Below, piece after piece: positions 24,483 to 35,500 of a stretch of DNA of 64,000 nucleotides. The stretch's first letter is position 1. Every line of letters starts with the position of its first letter. The DNA comes from Neodiprion pinetum (Eukaryota > Arthropoda > Insecta > Hymenoptera > Diprionidae). Position numbers and translations under genes: made by a program. Location: positions 10,337,087 to 10,401,086 of the forward strand of contig NC_060236.1 of NCBI RefSeq assembly GCF_021155775.2, given 5' to 3'. Below the pieces are notes generated by a model. That model was not told the origin of the DNA, searched no databases, and saw only the letters and a list, made by a program, of their open reading frames with translations.

Positions 24483-24755
24483 AGAATTTCGTCTCTTCAA
24501 GCACCGTTAAAGAATGTATTGTGCAGATGATATGTTTACATTTGAATTCCTACTTCTAATGAGAATCCACGTAAGACGGGCAAAGCCGTCTATTAAATGA
24601 TACGAGGATGCGCATATCATTAATCACGAGAAGAAAATTGTTGAAGAATGTAAATTCGAAAATTTGGTGATTTCGAAAAATTAACGACGGAGCCAGGAAT
24701 CGAACCTGGCGTCTAGAGATGCATCGTTAAAATCACCAAATTTTCGAATTTACGT
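24483..24755 (-). repeat. Repeat with tRNA 3' half inside a hairpin, copy 1
   Basis: On the minus strand the segment contains GCCAGGTTCGATTCCTGGC, a perfect T-arm with box B, followed by CTCCGTCG as an acceptor-like 3' strand. A 5' half of a tRNA is not seen. The tRNA part is bracketed by a perfect inverted repeat (GTAAATTCGAAAATTTGGTG at about 24650 and its complement ending at 24753). A second hairpin, GACGG-GCAAAG-CCGTC, lies near 24576. A second copy stands at 28161-28408, so this is a dispersed repeat, probably SINE- or MITE-like. Confidence 0.7.
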
Positions 24756-24756
24756 A

Positions 24757-26060
24757 AATAGTTAATTGTGGCCAATGTGATATTACGAAAAAATGTGATA
24801 AAAAGCAATAATCCGATCCCTCCGTTGCGTTAGACGCAACCAAAATAGAAGACTTACCTTAATTGACGAGTACAAACTAACCGAAGCTGAAGTAGACAGA
24901 GCAAATTACAGTACGACGATACGTATTGATTAGCATAAATTTAGTATAAGAAGCGGGACTTGATTTAATCAAACTCATGCGATTAGACGATAAAATCAGA
25001 GACAAACAGCGGCGGAAGGAATATAACTAATCGGAGCTAATATGAGAAATATCCGATATTAGAGTAGCAACATCAGGTCTAACCGCTAACAGAGCCGAAT
25101 GTTGAATAGACGAAGTTCAGCGTCGCTTTTCTACGATTCTATGGACTCCTGCTCGCAACTTTACCATACGTATGAGCATCTGCTCTTAGCCGTTGCGCAC
25201 CGCGCGATTGCAATTGGTGGGGGCTGCGCTACTGAAAATGAACATATACTAAATGATGTAATGTGTTGAATAAAATTGACGTGTAATGTATTACATGATT
25301 TATCTTGTAAAAACAAAAAAAATATATATAAAAAGTCACATAATAAATTATAAAAACACGAGTCATCAGATATACTAGATCGAAAATAATGTATCAACTA
25401 TACAGATGACTACAAAGATCAGCTGCACAGATGACAATATTTCGATCGTTAATTGTCAATGGACGACTATACATATGACTACAAATATTGCTCATAGTAA
25501 TCTTCACTGACCAGTATTTGCGTTAATATTGCCCTACATGTACTTGGCTCATTATCGTAGCATTCGGCAGGCAAATCGGTTTGTTCTTCCAATTCTGGTT
25601 CATCTAGCTTTATTAGAATTTCAACATTCTGCGTCAAAGAATCTAATACGGACTCTGGGTCAGCAGGCAATTCATTTTCCAAATAAAACGGATTATTTTG
25701 ACTTCATTTTTAATTAACTTTATTTAACTTATGCGGTAAATTTTTTTTTTGCAACAGTACCGATTCAGTGTACAGTTTGCAAAGCCTTTGCTCTCTGAAC
25801 AAGAATTTTTTCGTGATCATCCAAGATTGATAAAATATGAAGCTGAAGTTAGTAACGTTAATCTACCGAAACGTCGATACAAAAATTACCATTTTACTGC
25901 TTCAGAATAACTGGAGGCGTCGAATTTACAAAGTCTTTTGAAAGTGCGTTAGCTAACGTTGAAAAACAGCAATGGGCAAAACGTGAAAACATAATCAATG
26001 GTTATCACTAGGGGTGGGATGCAAAAATTTGCAAAAAATGCATCAGCTAATATTTGACTG
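24757..26060. other. Stretch with one exon-like segment only
   Basis: At about 25742-25910 a pyrimidine tract and AG precede an open plus-strand segment reading KPLLSEQEFFRDHPRL and NLPKRRYKNYHF before a stop. It looks like an exon remnant but belongs to no family I recognise. A 67-codon minus-strand frame at 25479-25682 is also open and unrecognised. Nothing else is supported. Confidence 0.35.
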
Positions 26061-26800
26061 GCTCCCGACGTCTGACCCTCACCATGATTGATTTTGTTGA
26101 AAATTTTTTCTGCAATTGTCCCAACTCTGGAATAGTACCCTCAATTTTTTCAGATTTTTTATTCAACCGGTTAATTACTTCTAAATATTGAGAGTGGTTT
26201 TGAAAAGGACCTTTTCTTAAATTCGCAAAACTGCTCAACTGTTTTTTCTTTTCCAAATATTTCAAGGCCCGCCCATGATGGACCGATTTTTTTTTTTTTA
26301 AGATCACTCATAACTTTTTTGATCAGCTAAAACATTGTTCAAACGGACTGAAAATTTCGAAAATATTCTCAAAACTTCTATTTTTTAATTAGGATACTTC
26401 TAGACCGGTTTCATTATAATGTTGATAGAAAAAAGTTAAATGTGCTAAGAAAAAAAAAAAAAATGGAATAAATCGGTCCATAATGGAACTGATCCAGAAA
26501 TTTTCAGACCATTCAAACAATCTTCCAGCTGACTACATAAATTTAAAGAGCTGAAAGAAAATAGGGAAAATTGGCCCATCATGGGCCGGGTCTTAAAATA
26601 TTTGAAATAGAAAATACAGTTGCTGAGGAATTTTTGAGAATTTTAAAACAGATCCTTTTCCAACAAATTTTAAATATTTATGAATAATTGAACAGTTCAA
26701 TTAAAACTCTGAAAAAATTTAGGGTACTGTTTCAGAGTTGGGACAGCTAAAGAAAATTTTTATGAAGAAAATCAGAAATGGCAAGGGTCAGACGTTGGTC
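26061..26800. repeat. Diverged long inverted repeat, about 740 bp
   Basis: ACGTCTGACCCTCACCATGA near 26068 has its imperfect complement near 26773-26795. The match continues inward through CAATTGTCCCAACTCTGGAA (26116) and AAAGGACCTTTTC (26206) to CCCGCCCATGATGG (26268), each with a counterpart in the right arm. Arms are about 340 bp and noticeably diverged, so the element is older than the fold-back at 1733-2355. Frames read in it are mirror images of each other and not genes. Confidence 0.75.
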
Positions 26801-27107
26801 GGGTTTGCATGGAATTCCCCAAAATATAAACATGCGCACTCAACAATATTTCGGCAGAAATTATCATTTGGCGACAAAAAATTTTCAAGGCAGGAATTTT
26901 GGAATAAATTATCGTTACATGATATTGGTCAGATGCTTTTAAACTATACGCGGCTAAAGCGGTCGAAAGCGTGTGAAACAGAGAGAGAGAATCGAGCGCT
27001 AAATAGATCTCTGCAATATACTCTTCTTTATTATCGCGTAGGATAAGAACGAATTTCTAGAACACGCTTCTAGGTCGGACCGATATAGTCCAGTCAAATA
27101 GTGATTC

Positions 27108-27622
27108 AACCTTGGAATGAAAGATGATAAGCTATAAATTTGTATAAACAAATGTAAATCTATTAAAATTCAAGTTTAAATGTGGGAGGGATTTTTTCTG
27201 TTATTTTTATTATTAATAGCAAGCGTTCATCTTAATATTCCTATTAGGAAGTAATTAGTGAATAACGATTAATTAGTAAATAGCTAAGGTTTCTTCATAT
27301 TTATAATATTTTTAATAAGTAATTAACTTTGTATTTCTATGTATTGGATTCCACAGTTGACCTAGTATTCATAATGGTTTCTTGACCTCGGTAATGTTGA
27401 AGTAAATATTTTCCTTGGAAATGAAGGTCAGTAACAACACCAAGAAGGAAATTTGGAGCAAAGGAAACAAGGTATTTACAAAAAGCCGATTTTTGCGATC
27501 TTTAACCTCGAATATCTTGAATAACGTATATGAGATTCTATGAGACTTTTGAGCTAACTTACAAAATCTTAAAATAAAGATTTATACAAGTTTATAGCTT
27601 ATAATCTTTCATTCCAAGGTTT
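27108..27622. repeat. MITE-like element with about 40-bp terminal inverted repeats
   Basis: AACCTTGGAATGAAAGATGA at 27108 matches the complement of the sequence ending at 27622, and similarity runs for about 40 bp with few mismatches. The interior (about 430 bp) is AT-rich and non-coding. No target duplication could be fixed with confidence. Confidence 0.7.
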
Positions 27623-28160
27623 ATCCCTTTTTTCACCTTTTAATATAGATTTGTTTAAGAAGAAAACCGATGTGATAAATAATATGAAGTCTGAACCGTT
27701 CTTTGGCTTGAATAAATTATAATTAAAATCGTGTATAAATTACCCGAAACGCGTGAAACTCTTTTTCGATCTAACGCAAATTGCATGGGTCATGTTTAAT
27801 AGTTTTATTTCAATATTACGTACATACTTGAAACGTTTCTGTTTCATTTTCAATTTTTTACTGGTACTTCATTTCGAAGATTGCGAAGGTGAAAAAATTG
27901 CCTTGGAAAAACACGCGACGAGGCTCGAAACACACCGGAAACGTTGAAATATGTACTATGCGATCGATTCGCGAGGGTCAACCTCGTATTTTGTGGTCTA
28001 ACCTCGCAGTTAGTTATACGTTAGGCTCGGTGCTTATTTTTAGACTCGGTGAGTATAAGGTTGTAGGTGGATATAGATATAAGATGAGATTAGTGCAGCC
28101 GCGCATATTGTTTACCCGGAAGTCGTGGTTAGGCATCCAAGACTATACATTAATGCATTA

Positions 28161-28408
28161 GGAATTTCGTGTCTTCAAGCACTGTATATAAGAATGTAGT
28201 GTGTAGATGATATGTTTACCCTTTTGAATTCTTGCTTCTAATGAGAAGACACGCAAGACGGGCAAAGCCGTCTATTAAATGATATGCGGATGTGCATATC
28301 ATTAATTCCGAGAAGAAAATTGTTGAAGAATGTAAATTCGAAAATTTGGTGAATTCGAAAAATTAACGACGGAGCCAGGAATCGAAATCACCAAATTTTC
28401 GAATTTAC
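28161..28408 (-). repeat. Repeat with tRNA 3' half inside a hairpin, copy 2
   Basis: Similar over its whole length to 24483-24755, including the GACGGGCAAAGCCGTC hairpin and the flanking inverted repeat. It lacks about 27 bp covering one side of the T stem, so the tRNA-like arm is broken here. Differences elsewhere are scattered substitutions. Confidence 0.7.
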
Positions 28409-28743
28409 TTTCTTCACTATACTTTATTATCTCTAAGTAACCAAGCCCCTTCACTTTGGAAAGAGAATAATCGATACATGGAAAATTACGAGCTATTTAT
28501 GAGCTCTCAGAATATTCAAGTCCCGATTTTTGAGCTCAATCATTCGTGCAGGAATTAGTGATGTTGGATGGGAGGGGGAAGGGCTGACTACCTTCGTACC
28601 TGCCCCCCCACCCCCTGCCCACACTGTGGAAAAACATGATAGCAAAAAATTGAAAATACCAAAACTATAAGCAAAATTCATAAGTTCTTTGGATACACTT
28701 ACGGGGGGTAATACTGATATAAATATTACTCATACTCCCATGC

Positions 28744-29334
28744 ATCGGATGCACATCCCTGTTCCATGCCAACATGTGGGGTTTGAACTGTGTCAAGATC
28801 ACAGCCTCAGAGGAAAGGACATTTGAACTGGCAAATAAACAGTCCTTTTTTCAATGCTTAAATTGCAAACAAAATGGGTTCAGTTCTCCACTCATGATCT
28901 ACATTGAGAAAATTGAAGAAAATTCCGCCAAGGTTAGTGAAATTACATCTGAGGTCGAAAACAACAAGAAAGATACCTCCGACACTGAAGAGGATCTTCA
29001 AACCGTCAAAAATAACGTGGCAACTTCCAAAAACGATGACACTCATACCTCGGAATTTGATAAAAACACACGCGAAATTTGCTTGTCAGAACTGAAATCA
29101 CGCCAGATCAGAGAATTCAACATTATTGGAAGTAATATACCTGATATAAATGATATCCGCAGGGACACCAAAGTTATATTCGATGAGATCACACAAGCCA
29201 AATTCCCGCTTAATCAAGTTAAAGTTGCCAAGCTTGGAAAATATGATGAGACTGCAAAAAGCCCTCGGCTAGTACGCATGACCTTTCCATCACCCAGTGA
29301 TGCTACTTGGGGCATTTCGTCGTCTGCGCAATAA
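28744..29334 (+). pseudogene. LINE ORF1, 5'-truncated, PHD-like finger plus coiled coil
   Basis: The frame begins within a PHD-type finger (GCTSLFHANMWGLNCVKI ... FFQCLNCKQN) as found at the start of many Jockey-group ORF1 proteins. A predicted coiled-coil stretch rich in E, K and S follows (KIEENSAKVSEITSEVENN), then an RNA-binding-like segment REFNIIGSNIPD. The gene would package LINE RNA. The first cysteines are missing, so the copy is truncated, or the start is in an earlier broken frame. It ends at a stop at 29334, after which the EN/RT frame begins. Confidence 0.65.
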
Positions 29335-29544
29335 ATTCAAAAACGAAAACAACGACACCAACACCGATAACAGCAGCAACAATAACAATAATAACAAGAA
29401 CATTCATTTCAAACGCGATAGAACTCCAGCCGAAACGGAGCGACTCGCAAAAAAAAAATCAACGAATTGAAGCAAAGAACAAGCCGCAGGCGAACAAAAT
29501 CTCGTTCTAAAACATAAAAATAGTATCCTGAAGATAGTTGAAAA

Positions 29545-31799
29545 TGAAACGCCATCGGCTCCAAAAAACTAGAACGCGAAATAAAGGTATTCTACCAAAG
29601 TGTACGTACTCTGAGAGGAAAACCCACGGAATTCCTTAACAACATTCTAAACTCTTCGATTGAATACGATGTTATCATTCTAACAGAGACCTGGCTTGAT
29701 GAGAACTTTCGCAACCACGAACTATTATCACCAGACTACAATATCTACAGATGTGACAGAGACCGCATCGTAACAAACAAAAAAACGGGAGGGGGTGTTT
29801 TGATCGCAGTGAGTACTCGACTTCGATCCAGTCTGCTGCTGTCTTCTGCTTTCAGTTGTGAACAACTATGCATCGAAATCAAATTTGGCAAACGTAGAGT
29901 CTTGGTGGGGGATGCATACTTTATCCCCTCGCCAGACTCTCAAGTATACTCCGATTACACAGCTACATGCGAAATGCTTGTTTCGTAATACATGTTCGGT
30001 GATTTTATATTTGCTGGAGATTATAACCTACCTAATTGCAAGTGGACACATACAAATGACCATCTCTCACATCAATGTAATCATCCTAGTGTCTCTCACA
30101 GAAACTCCTGTAATATTGTATGCAATGCATGTGACTGCCTAAATTTGAGACAACTCAATGGTTTTGCAAATTCGTCAGGAAATACACTTGATCTAATTTT
30201 TACCTCATTTACAAAGGCCACAATTTGAACTAGCATCGATCCACTGAGCAAAATCGTCAAACTACACGAAGCTTTTGACATATTACTATACAGCCCAATG
30301 TTTGTACCATTGCTGAATGAAATATGGGGTTTAAACTGCAAAAAAGGTAACTACGATAATATCAATAAAGGTCTTAGTGAAATTAACTGGGAACCTCTTT
30401 TCGAGAACCGCCTTATAGATCATATGTGCAATACTTTTAACCAAAAACTGCAAGAATTAGCTATTGAACATGTGCCACATGAGAAAAAAAAATGATAATA
30501 GGTTTCCTAATTGGTATAGCAAAAAGCTGATAAGTCTAATCATTCAAAAGAAAACCTCACATCGCAGATTTAGGCAACAAAACTTTAAATGTGACTGTTT
30601 AGAATTCAAGCACCTCAGAGCACAAGTGAAACTGCAATTCAAACGCGATAATGCACAATTCCTGTCAAACTTAAAAAAAAAAACATAAAAAGGGACCCGA
30701 AGAATTTCTTCAAATATGTCAACGATACAGAAAAATTTGGTTATCCAGTATCCACGCATCTAAACGATGTTTCATCTGACCAGAGTAAGAAAATTGCAAA
30801 CCTGTGTGCAGATTTTTTCGGCAGTGCCTATAGAAAATACTCTCTTGCTGGCTGTAAATTGCCGATTATTTCGCCAAAAAACACCTGGGACCACTCTTAT
30901 TCTTGATTTTGATCAACGATATTGAAAACTGCATCAAATTCACCAAGTTTCTACTATTTGCAGATGACCTGAAAATCTACTGCGAAATCAACAGTCCTTC
31001 AGACTTATTCCTACTACAATACGACCTTAATAGTGTCTGATAATGGTGCGAAGAGAATGGACTTGCGCTTAGTACAAAAAAATGCTACTCGATGTTCTTC
31101 TTTAGAAATAATACCGATTCTAGATACGCAAATGTGAAATACATGCTAGAAAACCAAATCTTGGAATGAAAAACCGTAGCCAGGGATCTTGGAGTTATTT
31201 TCGACTGTAATCTGACGTTCGATCTCCACATAGACCCCGTCAAAGCAAACTCAATGGGGATGTTGTTTTACATACTGAGAACATCGAAACCTTTATCTGA
31301 TGTTCGACCAATGATCATACTCTATGACACTTTTGTTAGACCAATATTGAACTACGCGTCCGTCATTTGGTCCCCAAAAACGGACGTTAGTAGCAGTAAA
31401 TTAGAATACGTACAACACCTCTTTCTAAGATTTGCATCCTACAAAACAGAGTCACCCATGTCATTTCTTAATCACAATTATGAAAGAAATAGCCAGCAAT
31501 TAGGATTCAAGTCTCTCGAAAAAAACACGTAATTCACAGATGCAATGTTTCTATTCAAAATGTTCAACAATTCAATAGACTGCCCTTCAATTTTGAAAAT
31601 GTATAACTTAAGAGTACGAAACAGAAGATCGAGACACAATGTACACACATTTGCAATACCGAACCGATATGTAGCCAGATACACCCACAAATCCATCATT
31701 ATGCGACTGAGTATGTTAGCGAATAGTAACAGCGGTTGGATGGATATCTTCAACCAACCGATCAGTCACTTCAAAGCGTTAGCCAGAGAAGCACTCTAG
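29545..31799 (+). pseudogene. LINE ORF2 (endonuclease and reverse transcriptase), broken
   Basis: AP-endonuclease blocks are seen: IKVFYQSVRTLRGK, ILTETWLDENF, GGGVLIAVS and FAGDYNLPN. An in-frame TAA (29986-29988) and a TGA (30226-30228) interrupt the frame, and a shift lies in the A run near 30484. In the RT part the fingers and the first palm blocks are missing: sequence jumps near 30880 to LGPLLFLILINDIE and LLFADDLKIY (catalytic A-DD). The C-terminal block ends at 31799. The enzyme is dead; the layout is that of a Jockey/CR1-like LINE. Confidence 0.75.
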
Positions 31800-31937
31800 T
31801 TATCGAAATCTTAGTTGAAAACACTCTAGTTTTATACTTTGTTAAATTTTCATACAATATATTGTTTTTTTTTTTTATATATTCTATAATAATGTTATGT
31901 ATATTGGGAATATTAAGTTATTTCCGTTGATAGTTAT

Positions 31938-31963
31938 AAATGAATAAATAAATAAATAAATAT
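31938..31963 (+). repeat. AATA-repeat tail of the LINE
   Basis: Tandem AATA units followed by a short run of C close the LINE that begins near 28744. The same tetranucleotide tail closes the fragment at 23640-24112. Confidence 0.7.
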
Positions 31964-32546
31964 CCCCCCCCCCCTCCCCTTTCCTGCCCATTGCTCTTCT
32001 GCCGCTGCAAAAAATTGAAAAGTTCACTCGGTCCGTTTTGAAATTCAGAAAAAATTAAGATAAGTTTCCAATTTGTTTTGCGAATTTTTCACGAAATTTC
32101 GAGTTGGGCTGTCGATATTTACTAAATTTTCTTTTTTCCTTTTGTGAAATTACGATTCTGGGACGATGATTCGGCAGCTCAGAGGTTAGAAGAGTTATTT
32201 TTATGATCGTGCAAGTACATTCCCACCTAATTGAATTTGACGTGAAATCATATTTTGAAAAGTTTGATATTGAGGTAAAGATTTCGGTTTGGGATGTAAT
32301 TGGAGTTAGACGAGTTATAAACAATGACGCAGTGCGTGAAATTGGGTCATTCGAAAGTGTACTGACGTCAGAGGAACCCCCGGTATGTAAAACCGAGCAT
32401 TTGAGTTGCGCGCTTGCGCCAACGTCGTTTTACCGCATTGTTCAGAAATGGGGCACCTTACGCACGCTCCACAGGTTACAAAATAAAATAAATCTCGCCA
32501 TCACCACTTTCAGAGAAAGCTCATATTTTCAGTAGAGGCCCATTAA
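31964..32546. other. Spacer before the exonuclease transposon
   Basis: No motif is recognised in the open frame 32203-32535. The segment is the left flank of the TTAA insertion at 32543-32546. Confidence 0.4.
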
Positions 32547-35500
32547 GGTAGTACCGTGATAGCAACAGTCCTCAACTTCCAGAGAAATATCCCCCGTATA
32601 AAACATTATAACTAAAGTAAAAAGTAGTTGAGATACAGTACACCTTTGCGCCTCCTCTCACATGCGCAGAAGTATAAAAATTTTCCCATTGCGTCTTTTG
32701 TCTGACTTGGCAACGTTGCATTCTAACTCAGTATCTCTTGCCCCTCAAGCATGTGTTGTAGAGAAATGTATTGTTATGAAATCAATTTGAGGTTAGTTAT
32801 AATTGGAGACTGAAAATAATACACAATGACTTCGCGATTAAAAAACGGCAGATTTGTCCAAAAAAGGACTGTTGATAAAATTAATAATGCATTAGCAGGT
32901 ATGTCTAATGCTCAAAAACCAAAAGTTGAAATTGCACTTGACGAAAAGGACGGAGATAAAATTCCTGACGAGAATGGGATAGTTACGTGGAAAGTAATTG
33001 CAAAAAATCTGAAATGCACAAGCTGCAGAAGTCTTTTGGATTTGGAGAAGCTTTACGAGTTCAAAACAGAAGGTCTGCATTCAAAATTTAAAATAAAGTG
33101 TGATAAATGTGCAAAGCTTAATAAGGTCAACAGTGGAGTAAAAACCAAGACAGTCTCTGATATTAATTCATCCGTGGTACTTGGTAAGTCATAAATATTA
33201 TATTTCAATCAATATAATTAATTATACACCTAATTATTATCAATCTATTAATATCTATTATATTAATACAGTGTTATAGTTTGATTGAAAAATACATATA
33301 TAAATGTACTTAGTTTGTTATATAATGTATTAATTGATGATATGTTTCAGGAGCTATCCATTCAGGTGTAGGAAACACCAGTTTAAATAAGATTCTAGCT
33401 TGTGCAAATTTACCTCAAATTAGAAATCAACTATATAAAAGATATGAGGTTATAGTTGGCAAAGCTATTGAATCAGAAGCAAAGGATAGTTGTAAGCGAG
33501 CTGCATCAGAAGAAAAAGAATTGGTCATTAAAAATGTAAAGAAATTATGCGATACATTGTAAGCATTTATTTCGATTTATTTAAAATATTGAAAGAGCTC
33601 ATGCTGATAAAATAATGATTATAAATCATTTTTCAAAAATTTTTGTTGCATGTTGTACATTTGATATTGAATTGAATAAATAAATAAAATAAAAATAAAA
33701 ACATGATTAGAAATTAAATGAAATTTTTTCTTCCAATTTCAGGCCTCCGGAAATCGCCAAAGATATTTTTCCTCAACTTGACATCCTCAACATCTATTCA
33801 CAGAATAATCATTATTTATTTGATAATGCTTTTGGTGAAATAATAAATATAATAGTATCATTTGATATGGGTTGGACAAAACGTGGTAATGGACGTAGCT
33901 ATGACAGCTTGAACGGTTATAGTACAATTATTGGATTTTTATCGGGAAAAATTTTGGATTACACGACGAAAAATCGAAAATGCCGGAAATGCGATATGGG
34001 TCGTAAAAAAGAAGACCATGACTGTCGATTAAATTTTTACGGTAGTGCTAAAGCGATGGAGGCTGCGGCAGGAGTTGAACTTGTCAATCACAGCAGCATC
34101 TTAAAGGAAGCTGGTCTTCAAGTACGAGCCATCATAGGAGACGAAGACAGTTCTATGATTGCTGCTGTACGAGCAGACAATCCAACTCAAGAATTTCATA
34201 AATTATGTGATAAAAATCACTTGACCAAGAATTTTGGGACAGCATTGTGGAAAATGCAATCGAGTTATAAAGAATTGGCTAGACAGGGTGTTTCTCCTCA
34301 CATTAAAAAATGCTTCTCATATGCTGTGTCTCAAAATAAGGGGAAATCTGAACAGTTGGCTTTAAATTTGAAGCAAATACCTGATCACTTATTCAGTAGA
34401 CACGAAAATTGCGGTAATTGGTGCAATCCTAATAAAAAGCATACACTCAATCTATCAGATGAAACTTTATACGGTGCATTAGTTAACTTATTTGAAGTAT
34501 ATGCCGCTAACTCACATAAATTCTCTGTAGCGGCTTCAAGCCAAGGCAATGAGAGTTTTAATAATGTTGTAGCTCATAAAGCTCATAAAAATAAATGTTT
34601 GAGCACAAGTGCTGCTTGTGATATCAGAGTTGCATCTGCTGTTTGTGTTAAAAATGATGGTGATGCGAGTATTTTGAATATTCAAAAAAAGTTAAATCTT
34701 CCTAATGGACTTCAAACAGTTAAATACGTTCGTCAAATGGATGTACACCGAGAGAAGATAACGATATTTAACCAGACAAAGGGTAAAAAAATTCGTCGAT
34801 TAGAATTGAAGAGAAAGAGAGAGCTTTTGAGGAAAAATGATGAAAAAAGTGAGGGTATTATTTATGAAAGTAATTGCGGGATTAATAGATTAAATGATTA
34901 TGTTCGTGATAGCAAAAAGAGTAACATTATTGATGAACATGAAACAATTGTCGTTTACTTCGACATTGAAACTACTGGATTTGCAGCTAATGCTCATATT
35001 CTACAAATAGCTGCTATCTGTGATACAGAAGTTTTTAATGTTTACATTCACACCAAAACTATCATCTCCGCGTCAGCGAGTGCCGTTACTAAACTTCACC
35101 ATGATCATGGGAAAAATTTATTTCATGATAAGAAGAAGGTACAAACTCTAAAGATTTCTGATGCATTAGAATCTTTCAGGCAATTTTTAAAAAAATTGTC
35201 TAAGGGTAGAAAGAAATGTTTGTTAGTAGCGCATAATGCCCGGTTTGATGTTCCTCGCCTTTTACGTGCAATAAGTAATGTAAATGCTTCGACTATTCTA
35301 GATTTAATTATAGGTTTTGGGGATACTTTAACAACGTTTCGATCAGTATTAAGTGATAGAAAAGGTCCTGGTAAATTTAAATTAGAGAGTCTTAGTCAAG
35401 ATTTTTTAACTAATTCAGATGATGAGCCGCAATCATTTCACGATGCTGCTTATGATGTTTTAATTTTACAGAATTTAGTCGAAATACTCGACGTAAAAAA

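Noticed and set aside
24690..24740. Complete tRNA gene on the minus strand
   Set aside because: Only the T arm and acceptor-like 3' strand are present; no D arm, box A or anticodon arm could be placed.
26047..27046. Two related minus- and plus-strand genes
   Set aside because: Same explanation: arms of a long inverted repeat, plus unsupported extension.
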